DNA of 44,715 bases from Rhodoferax sp. (lineage in GTDB: Bacteria; Pseudomonadota; Gammaproteobacteria; Burkholderiales; Burkholderiaceae_C), in assembly GCA_009693325.1 (NCBI GenBank), contig SHXM01000005.1, positions 1 to 44,715 on the forward strand. The letters are read 5' to 3'. Position 1 is the first letter of the stretch. Each line of letters starts with the position of its first letter. A program made the position numbers and the translations under genes. Under the pieces are notes generated by a model that searched no databases, was not told the origin of the DNA, and saw only the letters and a list, made by a program, of their open reading frames with translations. Positions 27,526 to 37,536 of the stretch are shown here, in pieces.

Positions 27526-28509
27526 ATGAAACGTTTGCTAGTTCTTGCTGCTGCCACCGCCGCCCTGTTTGCCCAGGCCCAAACCTACCCCGGCAGCAAG
27601 CCCATCACACTGGTGGTGCCTTTTGCAGCGGGCGGCCCCACCGACCTGGTGGCGCGCCAGCTTGGCGAGGCCATGCGCAAAACCCTGCCGGGCAGCAACT
27701 TTGTAGTTGAAAACGTCAACGGTGCTGGCGGCACCATCGGTGCGACCAAGGTGGCCAAGGCAGCGCCCGATGGCCACACGCTGCTGGTTTGGCACATTGG
27801 CATGGCGGCTACTGCCGGCCTGTACCGCAAGCTGCAGTACAAGCCGCTGGAAGACTTTGAATACCTGGGCATGATCAACGATGTGCCCATGACCCTGGTT
27901 GGCAAGCCGCAACTGCCGGCCAACACCTACCGCGACTTTGAGAACTACATCCGTGCCAATGGCGGCGCGCTCAATATTGCCCATGCCGGTTTGGGCTCTG
28001 CCTCGCACCTGTGCGGCCTGATGTGGCAGTCAGCGGTGAACGCCAAAGAGGCCATGACCACCATACCTTACAACGGCACTGGCCCGGCCATGATCGCGCT
28101 CATCAGCGGGCAGGTCGATTTGATGTGCGACCAAACCACCAACACCACGCAGCAAATCGAGACTGGCCGGGTCAAGGCCTTTGCTGTCACCACGGCCGGG
28201 CGTCTGAACAACCACAAGTTGCTCAAAGACTATCCCTCGCTGCAGGAGATGGGCCTCAAGGGCTTCAACTTGACGGTCTGGCATGGCATGTATGCGCCCA
28301 AGGGTACGCCGCCGGCGGTGCTCAAGCAACTCAACGAGGCCATGAAGGCCGCCCTGAAAGACCCCGAGTTTCTCAAAATGCAGGAAGCCCTGGGCGCGGT
28401 GGTGGTCACCGACAAGCGCGTGGACCCCGAAGGCCACAAGGCTTTTGTAACCGCCGAGATCGCCAAGCTCAAGCCAGCCATCGAAGCTGCTGGCAAATTT
28501 GCGGACTGA
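27526..28509 (+). CDS. Bug family tripartite tricarboxylate transporter substrate-binding protein
   Basis: [52 protein letters not shown]...[20 protein letters not shown]. Confidence 0.94.
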   Translation: MKRLLVLAAATAALFAQAQTYPGSKPITLVVPFAAGGPTDLVARQLGEAMRKTLPGSNFVVENVNGAGGTIGATKVAKAAPDGHTLLVWHIGMAATAGLYRKLQYKPLEDFEYLGMINDVPMTLVGKPQLPANTYRDFENYIRANGGALNIAHAGLGSASHLCGLMWQSAVNAKEAMTTIPYNGTGPAMIALISGQVDLMCDQTTNTTQQIETGRVKAFAVTTAGRLNNHKLLKDYPSLQEMGLKGFNLTVWHGMYAPKGTPPAVLKQLNEAMKAALKDPEFLKMQEALGAVVVTDKRVDPEGHKAFVTAEIAKLKPAIEAAGKFAD

Positions 28510-28513
28510 CGCC

Positions 28514-29530
28514 ATGCAAACCTGTCTCAGGGCTCAGGGGTTCAAGGCGCTCGCCCACGCCAGTGTTCTTGCAGTTGCCGGGCTCTGCCTGGCGGCCTCG
28601 GCATTGGCTCAGGGCAGCTGGCCGAGCCGGCCGGTGAAGATCGTGGTGCCGTTTGCGCCAGGTGGCACCACCGACATCCTGGCCCGGGCGGTTGCGCCTG
28701 AGCTGGCCCGGGCCTTTGGACAATCCTTTGTGGTGGAAAACCGGGGTGGTGCTGGCGGCAATATCGGCGCCGAGCAGGTCGCCAAAGCGCCAGGCGATGG
28801 CTACACCCTGTTGATGGGTACGGTTGGCACGCACGGCATCAACAAGTCGCTGTATGCCAAGCTGGCCTACGACCCGCAAAAAGACTTTGCCCCGATCACC
28901 CTGGTGGCCGGCGTACCCAATGTGATGGTCATGAACACCGAGCGGGCCCGACAACTGGGCATCAACAGCGTGCCAGACTTCATCAAGTATGCGCGCAGTC
29001 ATCCCGGCGAGTTCAACATGGCCTCTAGCGGCAGTGGCACCTCCATCCACCTGGCCGGCGAGTTGTTCAAGTCGATGACTGGTGTCAGCATGACGCACGT
29101 TCCCTACACCGGCTCCGGGCCGGCACTGCTGGGTCTGGTGGCGGGCCAGGTCGATGTCATGTTTGACAACCTACCCTCCTCAATGGCGCTAATCAAGGGC
29201 GGCAAGCTCAAGGCTTTTGCGGTCACCAGTGGCTCGCGCTCGCTGGCTATGCCGGACCTTCCGACGATCGAAGAGGCCGGCCAACTCAAAGGCTTTGAGG
29301 CAAGCAGCTGGTTCGGTTTGCTGGCACCGGCCGGCACGCCCGCTGAGGTAGTGAGCCGCCTGCAGCAAGAAACTGCCAAGGCCCTGAACTCCCCCGACAT
29401 GAAAGAAAAACTGCTGCTCCAAGGCGCGATTCCCAGCGGCAACACGCCACAAGAGTTTGCCGCACTGATCGAGGCTGAAATCAAAAAGTGGGCTCTGGTG
29501 GTCAAGGCCTCTGGCGCCCGGGTGGACTAA
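28514..29530 (+). CDS. Bug family tripartite tricarboxylate transporter substrate-binding protein
   Basis: From ATG at 28514: signal peptide, [58 protein letters not shown]. Confidence 0.94.
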   Translation: MQTCLRAQGFKALAHASVLAVAGLCLAASALAQGSWPSRPVKIVVPFAPGGTTDILARAVAPELARAFGQSFVVENRGGAGGNIGAEQVAKAPGDGYTLLMGTVGTHGINKSLYAKLAYDPQKDFAPITLVAGVPNVMVMNTERARQLGINSVPDFIKYARSHPGEFNMASSGSGTSIHLAGELFKSMTGVSMTHVPYTGSGPALLGLVAGQVDVMFDNLPSSMALIKGGKLKAFAVTSGSRSLAMPDLPTIEEAGQLKGFEASSWFGLLAPAGTPAEVVSRLQQETAKALNSPDMKEKLLLQGAIPSGNTPQEFAALIEAEIKKWALVVKASGARVD

Positions 29531-29548
29531 AAATATCAGCCTGAGGCG

Positions 29549-30505
29549 ATGGCCATGAAAGCCCAAGCTATTGTTTTCCATGCCCCCCAGTCCCTCTCGG
29601 TCACCGCCCTGGAGATCGCCGATCTTGGTGACCCGGATGTTGAGGTAGAAGTCGACTTCACCGGCATCAGCACCGGCACCGAGCGCCTGCTGTGGGACGG
29701 CACCATGCCACCTTTTCCAGGACTGGACTACCCATTGGTGCCTGGCTACGAGGCCGTGGGCCGGGTGGTGCGGCGCGGTGCTGCTGCCCTTGAGCTCGAC
29801 CTTGGCGCTCAGGTTTTTGTACCCGGCTCTTACAGCTTCAAGGGTGTGCAAAATATTTTTGGCGGCTCGGGCGCACGCTTGATCGTGCCGCAGGAGCGGG
29901 CGGTCAAGGTGCCGGCCGAGCTCGGTGCCAAGACAGTCCTGATGGCCTTGGCGGCCACCGCCTACCATGCGCTGTCTTTGGGCGGCCAGCGCGACCCCAT
30001 CATCGCGCCGGACTTGATTGTTGGCCATGGCGTGATGGGACGCCTGCTCGCCCGCCTGGTGCTGGCGCTTGGCCTGCCTGCACCGACCGTGTGGGAAACC
30101 CAGGCCATCCGGCAGCAGGGTGGGCAGGGCTATTCGGTCATTCATCCGCGAGACGACGAGCGCAAGAATTACTGCGTGATTTACGATGTCAGCGGCGACG
30201 CAGGCATCCTCAACGCGCTGATCGCCCGCTTGCAATCAGGCGGTGAGGTGGTGCTGGCCGGTTTTTACAAGCAAGACCTCAGCTTTGCCTATGCCCCGGC
30301 TTTCATGCGGGAGGCCCAGATCCGGGTGGCCGCCCAGTGGAAAAAGTCAGACCTGCTGGCCGTGAGCGATTTGATTCACAGTGGCAAACTGGCACTGGAC
30401 GGTTTGCTCACCCACAGCCAGACCCCGGGGCAGGCCCGGCAGGCTTACGAGCAGGCTTTTGCCGATCCGCAGTGCCTGAAAATGACCATTGATTGGCGCA
30501 CCTGA
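29549..30505 (+). CDS. bchC: BchC-like oxidoreductase (bacteriochlorophyllide a dehydrogenase family)
   Basis: MKAQAIVFHAPQSLSVTALEIADLGDPDVEVEVDFTGISTGTERLLWDGTMPPFPGLDYPLVPGYEAVGRVV...LIVGHGVMGRLLARLVLALG; FSGISTGTERLLWDG.MP.FPG.GYPLVPGYE is a BchC hallmark. Alternative ATG at 29555. Confidence 0.85.
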   Translation: MAMKAQAIVFHAPQSLSVTALEIADLGDPDVEVEVDFTGISTGTERLLWDGTMPPFPGLDYPLVPGYEAVGRVVRRGAAALELDLGAQVFVPGSYSFKGVQNIFGGSGARLIVPQERAVKVPAELGAKTVLMALAATAYHALSLGGQRDPIIAPDLIVGHGVMGRLLARLVLALGLPAPTVWETQAIRQQGGQGYSVIHPRDDERKNYCVIYDVSGDAGILNALIARLQSGGEVVLAGFYKQDLSFAYAPAFMREAQIRVAAQWKKSDLLAVSDLIHSGKLALDGLLTHSQTPGQARQAYEQAFADPQCLKMTIDWRT

Positions 30506-30609
30506 GATGCGCTTTGCTGTTGAGTGACTGGGCCCAGCAAGACCTGATGCAGGGTTTGTCTGTCACACTGCACTGATCTCTTTGGCTGCGGCCCCGTAAC
30601 CCGGGCAGC

Positions 30610-30945
30610 CTAAACACCCCACATCACCGCCTCACCCGCCTGCTCGCAGCGCCGCAGCATCTCGATGAAGGGGTGGGCGCGTAGGCGTAGGCTGATGCCG
30701 CCCGACTGGGGCGGCCCTGTGTGTTGAGCCAGGGCCTCTGCGACCGCGGCCTGCTGCTGGGCCTCCTCTTGGGCCACAGCCGCTTGCAGCGCCGCAATCG
30801 CGCCGGGTATTTGCTCGGGCAGCAGGATGCCTTGGCCGCTCGGTGTGCCAGGTTTGTCCAGGCCGATGATGCGCAATATGCGTTGGCCATTAGGTTGCAA
30901 CATGATCAAGTCGCCGGTGACTCGGGATTTGAATTTATAGAGCAT
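30610..30945 (-). CDS. DUF1840 domain-containing protein
   Basis: MLYKFKSRVTGDLIMLQPNGQRILRIIGLDKPGTPSGQGILLPEQIPGAIAALQAAV... HPFIEMLRRCEQAGEAVMWGV. Confidence 0.85.
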   Translation of the reverse strand: MLYKFKSRVTGDLIMLQPNGQRILRIIGLDKPGTPSGQGILLPEQIPGAIAALQAAVAQEEAQQQAAVAEALAQHTGPPQSGGISLRLRAHPFIEMLRRCEQAGEAVMWGV

Positions 30946-30959
30946 TTGCCAACTCTGCT

Positions 30960-31820
30960 TTAGCTTGCCATCTGCATGCGCAAACGACGCGCTGCATCCT
31001 CGGCCCGCGCGTCGTCAATTTCTCGGATCAGGCCGCGCACATCCACCGCGCCAGCCTGAGGCGTGAACTGGCCGTTGAGCAGCACATCGGCGCTGAGTAC
31101 ACCGCGCTGGTACAGGGCCCAGATTTCTGGCCCGTAGTGGGTCTGTAGCAGGCTGGGCGCAAAGCGGCCAAAGAAGTCGCGCAGCTTGGCCACATCGCGC
31201 AGCAGCATGCGCTGGGCATGGTTGTTTCCGGCGGCGTCCACCGCTTGGGGCAGGTCGATGATCACCGGCACCGCTTCGCCTGCGTCTTGCCCGAGCAGGA
31301 TGTTGAACTCGGAGAGGTCGCCGTGCACAATGCCGGCGCCCAGCATGCGGACCACCTCGCCAATCAGGGTGGCATGGTGGACTTCAGCCTGCTCTGCGCT
31401 GAAGGCAACATCATTCAGGCGCGGTGCGGCATCGCCGTTGGCGTCGGTCACCAGCTCCATCAGCAGCACGCCCTCAAAGAAGTTGTAGGGCTTGGGCACC
31501 CGCACGCCGGCGTTGGCTAGACGGTACAGCGCATCCACCTCGGCACTCTGCCAGGCCGCCTCCTGTGCCTGGCGGCCAAATCGCGTGCCCTTGGCCATGG
31601 TGCGGGCCTGGCGCGAGTTCTTCACCTTGCGGTTCTCGGTGTAGTCCACCGCCTGCCGAAAACTGCGCTGGTTCGCCTCCTTGTAAATCTTGGCGCATCG
31701 GGTCTCGCTGCCGCAGCGCACCACAAACACCTCAGCCTCCTTGCCGCTCATCAGTTGGCGCACCACGCTGTCAATGAGGCCTTCCTCCACCAGGGTTTGC
31801 AGTCGGGCGGGGGCTTTCAT
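30960..31820 (-). CDS. RIO-type serine protein kinase
   Basis: From ATG at 31820: MSGKEAEVFVVRCGSETRCAKIYKEANQRSFRQAVDYTENRKVKNSRQARTMAKG; GIVHGDLSEFNILL; PVIIDLPQAVD. Confidence 0.9.
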   Translation of the reverse strand: MKAPARLQTLVEEGLIDSVVRQLMSGKEAEVFVVRCGSETRCAKIYKEANQRSFRQAVDYTENRKVKNSRQARTMAKGTRFGRQAQEAAWQSAEVDALYRLANAGVRVPKPYNFFEGVLLMELVTDANGDAAPRLNDVAFSAEQAEVHHATLIGEVVRMLGAGIVHGDLSEFNILLGQDAGEAVPVIIDLPQAVDAAGNNHAQRMLLRDVAKLRDFFGRFAPSLLQTHYGPEIWALYQRGVLSADVLLNGQFTPQAGAVDVRGLIREIDDARAEDAARRLRMQMAS

Positions 31821-32239
31821 CGATCGCCCCCCAGCAGCTTTACCTGCGGGTTCCAACTCGCCGTGCCGGCGCGTCGGGCAAACCGCTTGTCGTCAAACGT
31901 GACCATGCTGGTGCAATGGCGGCACGAGGCATGGTGCAGCGCGTCGGCAAAGTCAAAGCCCTGCGCCAACGCGGCGGTGGCCAGGTCCAGTGCCACCCGG
32001 TCTTCAATGTCCACGTTGGGCATGCCGAGCAGGTGGTTCATCACGGCCTGCACCTCGTCCGGCGCGTTCTTGTAGTAGCCGCGCAGCACCCATTCAAGTT
32101 CCAGCAGCACGGTTTTGCTGACAAACAGGCGTTTGCCGCTTTCGAGCAGTTGCCGGGCAGACTCGCTTTCCTGCCTGGACGGCGCGTCGCTGCTGGCCAC
32201 AAAGTAGCGGGCCAAGACGTTGGTATCCAGGCCGATCAT
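31817..32239 (-). CDS. vapC: PIN-domain toxin (VapC family)
   Basis: MIGLDTNVLARYFVASSD...ELEWVLRGYY...GFDFADALHHASCRHCTSMVTFDDKRFARRAG: PIN acidic residues D, E, D, D. Confidence 0.93.
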   Translation of the reverse strand: MIGLDTNVLARYFVASSDAPSRQESESARQLLESGKRLFVSKTVLLELEWVLRGYYKNAPDEVQAVMNHLLGMPNVDIEDRVALDLATAALAQGFDFADALHHASCRHCTSMVTFDDKRFARRAGTASWNPQVKLLGGDR

Positions 32240-32472
32240 GGTTCTGTCGCCAACAGAGTGGCAACGTCAAAATCAGGCGCAATGGCCGGGCGGCGGCTTG
32301 GAATCAAGCCAAAACCGCTGGTGCCCGGCAGGCGTAGGGCTGCCGCTGGGCGCAGGGCAATGTGGTCGCCCTCCACGGCAAATGTCACGGCCATGCCCTG
32401 CTTCAGGCCGAACTGCTGGCGCACATCGCGCGGGATGGTGACCTGCCCCTTGCTGGTGATGGTGGTTTGCAT
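32236..32472 (-). CDS. vapB: AbrB/MazE-type (VapB) antitoxin
   Basis: From ATG at 32472: MQTTITSKGQVTIPRDVRQQFGLKQGMAVTFAVEGDHIALRP; overlaps the toxin start by 4 bp. Confidence 0.93.
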   Translation of the reverse strand: MQTTITSKGQVTIPRDVRQQFGLKQGMAVTFAVEGDHIALRPAAALRLPGTSGFGLIPSRRPAIAPDFDVATLLATEP

Positions 32473-32545
32473 GGTGGACTCCAATGGTATTACCCGGTAA
32501 TACTAGCATGAAACCACGCGACGGACCTGTTCGAGCAGTCCGCCC

Positions 32546-32576
32546 TTGACAGTAAATAGTTTAGGTCTAAACTATT
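32546..32576 (+). promoter_or_regulatory. putative -35 (TTGACA) with overlapping perfect palindrome, candidate MarR operator
   Basis: TTGACA at 32546-32551; AATAGTTTAG-GT-CTAAACTATT at 32555-32576; start codon at 32582. Confidence 0.75.
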
Positions 32577-32581
32577 GCCTC

Positions 32582-34894
32582 ATGAATATTCTGTGCATAG
32601 GCGGGGGTCCCGCCGGTTTGTATTTTGCGCTGCTCATGAAGCTGCAAAACCCCGCCCACCGCATCACCGTGGTGGAGCGTAACAAGCCCTTTGACACCTT
32701 TGGATGGGGCGTGGTGCTGTCGGACCAGACCTTGGACAACATGCGCGCGGCCGACCCGGTCACCGGCCAGCTGATTGGCGATGCGCTCAACCACTGGGAC
32801 GACATCGAGGTGTTTTTCAAGGGCCGCAGCGTGCGCTCCACCGGCCACGGCTTTTGCGGCATAGGGCGCAAGCACCTGCTCAACATCCTGCAGGAGCGCT
32901 GCCTGGCGCTGGGTGTGGAACTGGTGTTTGAGGTCGATGTGTCGGACGACCAGGCGCTGGCGCAGCAGTACGCGGCTGATTTGGTGATTGCCAGCGACGG
33001 CCTCAACAGCCGGATCCGCAGCCGCTACGCCGAGGTGTTCCAGCCTGACATCGACACCCGCGACTGCCGCTTTGTCTGGCTGGGCACGCACAAAACCTTC
33101 GATGCCTTCACCTTTGCTTTTGAGCAGACCGAGCATGGCTGGTTTCAGGCCCATGCCTACAAGTTTGACGCCCACACGTCCACCTTCATTGTCGAGACGC
33201 CCGAGGCCGTTTGGCAGGCGCACGGCCTGGCGGCCATGAGCCAGGAGGAGGGTATTGCCTTTTGTGAGCGCCTGTTTGCCAAGTACTTGGACGGCCAGGC
33301 GCTGGTCAGCAATGCGAAGCACCTGCGCGGCTCCGCGCAGTGGATCCAGTTTCCGCGCGTGGTCTGCAACACCTGGGTGCACCAGCTGCCGCTGCCCGGG
33401 CGCCCGGTGCCGCTGGTGCTGATGGGGGACTCGGCCCACACCGCGCACTTTTCGATTGGCAGCGGCACCAAGCTGGCGGTCGAAGACGCGATCGACCTGT
33501 TCAATGAGTTCGCGGCCAGCACCGACGAGCTGGTGGCCGGCGCCGACCTGCTGCCGGTGTTGCAGCGCTACGAGGCGCGCCGCAGTGTCGAGGTGCTCAA
33601 GATTCAGAACGCCGCGCGCAATTCGACCGAGTGGTTCGAAAACGTTACGCGCTACACCGGCATGGCCATCGAGCAGTTTGCCTATTCGCTGCTGACCCGT
33701 TCGCAGCGCATCAGCCACGAAAACCTGCGCCTGCGCGACGCCGCCTGGCTGGGCGGCTACGAGGCCTGGCTGGCCGGCGGTAAACCGGTAGCACCCATGC
33801 TGCTGCCGCTGACGGTGCGCGGCCTGACCTTAAAGAACCGCATCGTGGTCTCCCCCATGGCCACCTACAGCGCGGTGGATGGTCTGGTGCAGGACTTTCA
33901 CCTGGTGCACCTGGGTGCCCGCGCCCTGGGTGGCGCCGCGCTGGTGATGGTGGAGATGACCAGCCCCAGCCCCGAGGGGCGCATCACCCCGGGCTGTACC
34001 GGGTTGTGGAGTGCAGCCCAGGAGGTAGCGCTGAAACGGGTGGTTGATTTTGTGCACGGCCAGAGCAGCGCCGCCATCGGGCTGCAGTTGGGCCACAGTG
34101 GCCCCAAAGGCTCGACCCAGGTGGGCTGGGCGCAGGCCGATGAGCCGCTGCCCGAGCCCGGTGCCAACTGGCCGCTGCTGGCCGCCAGCGCCCTGCCCTA
34201 TGGCCTGCAGAACCAGGTGCCGCAGGCCATGAGCCGGGCCGACATGGACCGGGTGCGCGACGAGTTTGTCGCCGCCACCCGGCGTGCTGTTGCCGCTGGT
34301 TTTGACTGGTTGGAGCTGCACTGCGCCCACGGCTACCTGTTGTCGTCTTTTCTCACGCCCCTTGCCAACCTGCGCAGCGACGATTACGGCGGCAGCCTGG
34401 CCAAGTGCTGCCGCTACCCGCTCGAAGTGTTCGCCGCCATGCGTGCCGTCTGGCCGGCGGCCAAGCCGATGAGCGTGCGCATTTCGGCGCACGACTGGGC
34501 GCCCGGCGGCAACACGGCCGACGACGCGGTGGCCATGGCCCGGCTGTTCCAGGCCGCCGGCTGCGACGTGATCGACGTGTCTTCGGGCCAGACCAGCCGC
34601 GCCGCCCGACCGGTCTACGGCCGCATGTACCAGACGCCGTTTTCCGACCGCATCCGCAACGAGGTCGGTATCCAGACCATCGCAGTGGGCGCCATCACCG
34701 ATGCCGACCAGGCCAACAGCATCATTGCTGCCGGCCGGGCAGACCTGTGTGCCATTGCCCGACCGCACCTGGCCGACCCGGCCTGGACACTGCACGAAGC
34801 CGCCAAGCTACAAAGTCGCGCCATCGACTGGCCGCGCCAGTACCTCAGTGGGCGCGACCAGCTCTACCGCGAGATCGCCAAGCAGCATGGATAA
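32582..34894 (+). CDS. bifunctional FAD monooxygenase / Old Yellow Enzyme-type reductase (salicylyl-CoA 5-hydroxylase-like; 2-aminobenzoyl-CoA monooxygenase/reductase-like)
   Basis: N-terminal [34 protein letters not shown]...[26 protein letters not shown]-terminal [26 protein letters not shown]...[18 protein letters not shown]...[29 protein letters not shown]. Confidence 0.92.
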   Translation: MNILCIGGGPAGLYFALLMKLQNPAHRITVVERNKPFDTFGWGVVLSDQTLDNMRAADPVTGQLIGDALNHWDDIEVFFKGRSVRSTGHGFCGIGRKHLLNILQERCLALGVELVFEVDVSDDQALAQQYAADLVIASDGLNSRIRSRYAEVFQPDIDTRDCRFVWLGTHKTFDAFTFAFEQTEHGWFQAHAYKFDAHTSTFIVETPEAVWQAHGLAAMSQEEGIAFCERLFAKYLDGQALVSNAKHLRGSAQWIQFPRVVCNTWVHQLPLPGRPVPLVLMGDSAHTAHFSIGSGTKLAVEDAIDLFNEFAASTDELVAGADLLPVLQRYEARRSVEVLKIQNAARNSTEWFENVTRYTGMAIEQFAYSLLTRSQRISHENLRLRDAAWLGGYEAWLAGGKPVAPMLLPLTVRGLTLKNRIVVSPMATYSAVDGLVQDFHLVHLGARALGGAALVMVEMTSPSPEGRITPGCTGLWSAAQEVALKRVVDFVHGQSSAAIGLQLGHSGPKGSTQVGWAQADEPLPEPGANWPLLAASALPYGLQNQVPQAMSRADMDRVRDEFVAATRRAVAAGFDWLELHCAHGYLLSSFLTPLANLRSDDYGGSLAKCCRYPLEVFAAMRAVWPAAKPMSVRISAHDWAPGGNTADDAVAMARLFQAAGCDVIDVSSGQTSRAARPVYGRMYQTPFSDRIRNEVGIQTIAVGAITDADQANSIIAAGRADLCAIARPHLADPAWTLHEAAKLQSRAIDWPRQYLSGRDQLYREIAKQHG

Positions 34895-35408
34895 AGAAGC
34901 CCGCCTCCAGGGCACCACAAAGGCCGAACACCCGCAGGCGCTGCGTTTGTGGCTGCGCATGCTGACCTGCACCCAGTTGATCGAGACCCATATTCGGGCC
35001 GACTTGCGCGAGCAATTTGACACCACCCTGCCGCGCTTTGACCTGATGGCGCAACTCGAACGTGCGCCCGATGGTCTGAAAATGAACGAGTTGTCGCGCC
35101 GCATGATGGTCACCGGCGGCAATGTCACTGGCATCACCGACCAGCTGGTCAGCGAGGGCCTGGTGCAGCGGCTGGAGGTGGCTGGCGACCGGCGGGCCTA
35201 CCGGGTACAGCTCACGCCGTCCGGGCGCGCGCAGTTCGGCGCTATGGCGCAGCAGCACGAGGGCTGGATTGTTGACGCCTTCTCTGCCCTGGACGACAAA
35301 GAAGTGGCAACCCTGTACCGGCTGCTTGGCCGGGTCAAGGCGCACAGCCAGGCCCAGTCCGCCCAAACAACCCAGCCGCCTAATCTCACCCAAACCGACA
35401 CCCCATGA
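34887..35408 (+). CDS. MarR family transcriptional regulator
   Basis: From ATG at 34887: [68 protein letters not shown]; overlaps the upstream stop. Confidence 0.94.
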   Translation: MDKEARLQGTTKAEHPQALRLWLRMLTCTQLIETHIRADLREQFDTTLPRFDLMAQLERAPDGLKMNELSRRMMVTGGNVTGITDQLVSEGLVQRLEVAGDRRAYRVQLTPSGRAQFGAMAQQHEGWIVDAFSALDDKEVATLYRLLGRVKAHSQAQSAQTTQPPNLTQTDTP

Positions 35409-36259
35409 AGCATTACATCGCCGCCAACAACCCGATGCACAGCCAGTTCGAGGCCACCGCGGGCTACCAGGCCCGCCACTTTGCCTGGCAGTACCAGGCC
35501 GGCGTGGGCACCATCATCCTGAACCGGCCCGAGCGCAAAAACCCGCTCACCTTTGACTCTTACAACGAACTACGCAGCCTGTTCCACGGCCTGCGCAGCA
35601 GCACCGACGTCAAGGCGGTGGTGGTGAACGGTGCCGGCGGAAATTTTTGCTCTGGCGGCGATGTGCACGAGATCATCGGTCCACTCACCCGCATGAGCAT
35701 GCCCGAGCTGCTGGCGTTTACCCGTATGACTGGCGACCTGGTCAAAGCCATGCGCGACTGCCCGCAACCGGTCATTGGCGCCATTGACGGCATTTGCGCC
35801 GGTGCCGGCGCCATGATGGCGCTGGCCTGCGACATGCGGCTGGGCACGCCCAGCGCCAAAACCGCGTTTTTGTTCACCCGGGTCGGGCTGGCTGGTGCCG
35901 ATATGGGCGCCTGTGCCCTGCTGCCAAGGCTGATTGGCCAGGGCCGCGCTTCTGAGCTGCTGTTCACCGGGCGCGCCATGACCGCGCCTGAGGGCCTGGC
36001 CTGGGGCTTTTTCAACGCCCTGCACGAGCCGGCCGAACTGTTGGAAAAGGCGCAGGCACTGGCCAGCGAACTCGCCCGCGGTCCGACCTTTGCGCACGGC
36101 ATGACCAAGACCATGCTGCAGCAGGAATGGGCCATGACCATCGAGCAGGCGATTGAGGCCGAGGCGCAGGCCCAGGCCATTTGCATGCAAACACAGGATT
36201 TTCGGCGTGCCTATGAGGCCTTTGCGGCCAAGCAAAAACCTCTTTTCGAGGGCGACTAG
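35405..36259 (+). CDS. enoyl-CoA hydratase family protein
   Basis: [24 protein letters not shown]...[18 protein letters not shown]...[27 protein letters not shown]. Confidence 0.93.
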   Translation: MKHYIAANNPMHSQFEATAGYQARHFAWQYQAGVGTIILNRPERKNPLTFDSYNELRSLFHGLRSSTDVKAVVVNGAGGNFCSGGDVHEIIGPLTRMSMPELLAFTRMTGDLVKAMRDCPQPVIGAIDGICAGAGAMMALACDMRLGTPSAKTAFLFTRVGLAGADMGACALLPRLIGQGRASELLFTGRAMTAPEGLAWGFFNALHEPAELLEKAQALASELARGPTFAHGMTKTMLQQEWAMTIEQAIEAEAQAQAICMQTQDFRRAYEAFAAKQKPLFEGD

Positions 36260-36260
36260 G

Positions 36261-37514
36261 ATGGCCCCCACCGACCACCTGGCGCTGCCGTTTTTTGACG
36301 CGGCGCACCGCAGCCTGGGCGCTGCACTGATCGACTGGGTGCCACAGCAGCAGATTGACGAGCAGGACGACCGCGCCGCCTGCCGCGCCTGGGTGCGTGC
36401 CCTGGGAGACGCAGGTTGGCTGCGCTACTGCGTGCCGGCGGCCTTTGGCGGGGCCTTGGCGCAACTCGATTCGCGCGCCCTGGTGGTGCTGCGCGAGACC
36501 CTGGCCTACCACTCGCCGCTGGCTGACTTTGCCTTTGCCATGCAGGGCCTGGGCAGTGGCGCCATCACCCTGGCCGGCAGCCCGGCGCAGCAGGCTGCTT
36601 ACTTGCCGGCGGTGGCCCGGGGCGACAAGATTGCCGCCTTTGCCCTGAGCGAGCCGGACGCCGGCTCTGATGCCGGCGCGATGAAAACTGTCGCCTCTCA
36701 GACCCATGCCGCGCGGGCCGGGGGTCAGCCTGATGCCGCGGCGACAGGTTTTGTGCTGGACGGCAGCAAGACCTGGATCAGCAATGGCGGCATCGCCGAC
36801 TACTACTGCGTGTTTGCCAAAACCGCGCCCGAGGCCGGCACGCGTGGCATCAGCGCCTTCATCGTGGATGCCAGCACGCCCGGGCTGGATGCCTCAGAGC
36901 ACATTGCCGTGATGGCGCCGCACCCGCTGGCCACCCTGCGTTTTGCCCAGTGCCAGTTGCCGGCCCACGCCCTGCTGGGCGAGCTGCACGGCGGCTTCAA
37001 GCTGGCCATGCGCACCCTCGACATCTTTCGCGCCTCGGTGGCTGCCGCCGCGCTGGGCATGGCGCGCCGGGCGCTGGCCGAGGCGGTGGCCTACGCCCGT
37101 GCCCGCCCGATGTTCGGCCAGCGGCTGGCGGATTTTCAGTTGACGCAGGCCAAGCTCGGCGAGATGGCGGCGCTGGTGGACGCGGCCGCCGTGCTGACCT
37201 ACCGCGCCGCCTGGCTGCGCGACTGCGTCGGCACCGATACACCCGCGCAGGCGCAGGCCTACACCGCCGCTGCCGCCATGGCCAAGATGACCGCCACCGA
37301 AAACGCCCAGCGCGTGATCGACATGGCCCTGCAGATGCACGGCGGCATGGGTGTCAAGGTGGGCACCAAGGTGGAGAGCCTGTACCGCGACATTCGCTCG
37401 CTGCGCATTTACGAGGGGGCCACCGAAGTGCAGCAGCTCATCATTGGCAAATCGGTGTTGAAAACCCTGCCGCCCAGTGCCGTGTCGTCCGGTCCCCGGG
37501 CGCCTGCTTGCTAA
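36261..37514 (+). CDS. acyl-CoA dehydrogenase family protein
   Basis: From ATG at 36261: KIAAFALSEPDAGSDAGAMKT...LDGSKTWISNGGIADYYCVFAKT...ALQMHGGMGVKVGTKVESLYRDIRSLRIYEGATEVQQLIIGK. Confidence 0.94.
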   Translation: MAPTDHLALPFFDAAHRSLGAALIDWVPQQQIDEQDDRAACRAWVRALGDAGWLRYCVPAAFGGALAQLDSRALVVLRETLAYHSPLADFAFAMQGLGSGAITLAGSPAQQAAYLPAVARGDKIAAFALSEPDAGSDAGAMKTVASQTHAARAGGQPDAAATGFVLDGSKTWISNGGIADYYCVFAKTAPEAGTRGISAFIVDASTPGLDASEHIAVMAPHPLATLRFAQCQLPAHALLGELHGGFKLAMRTLDIFRASVAAAALGMARRALAEAVAYARARPMFGQRLADFQLTQAKLGEMAALVDAAAVLTYRAAWLRDCVGTDTPAQAQAYTAAAAMAKMTATENAQRVIDMALQMHGGMGVKVGTKVESLYRDIRSLRIYEGATEVQQLIIGKSVLKTLPPSAVSSGPRAPAC

Positions 37515-37536
37515 GCCCCTTTCCACGAGGATTTGC

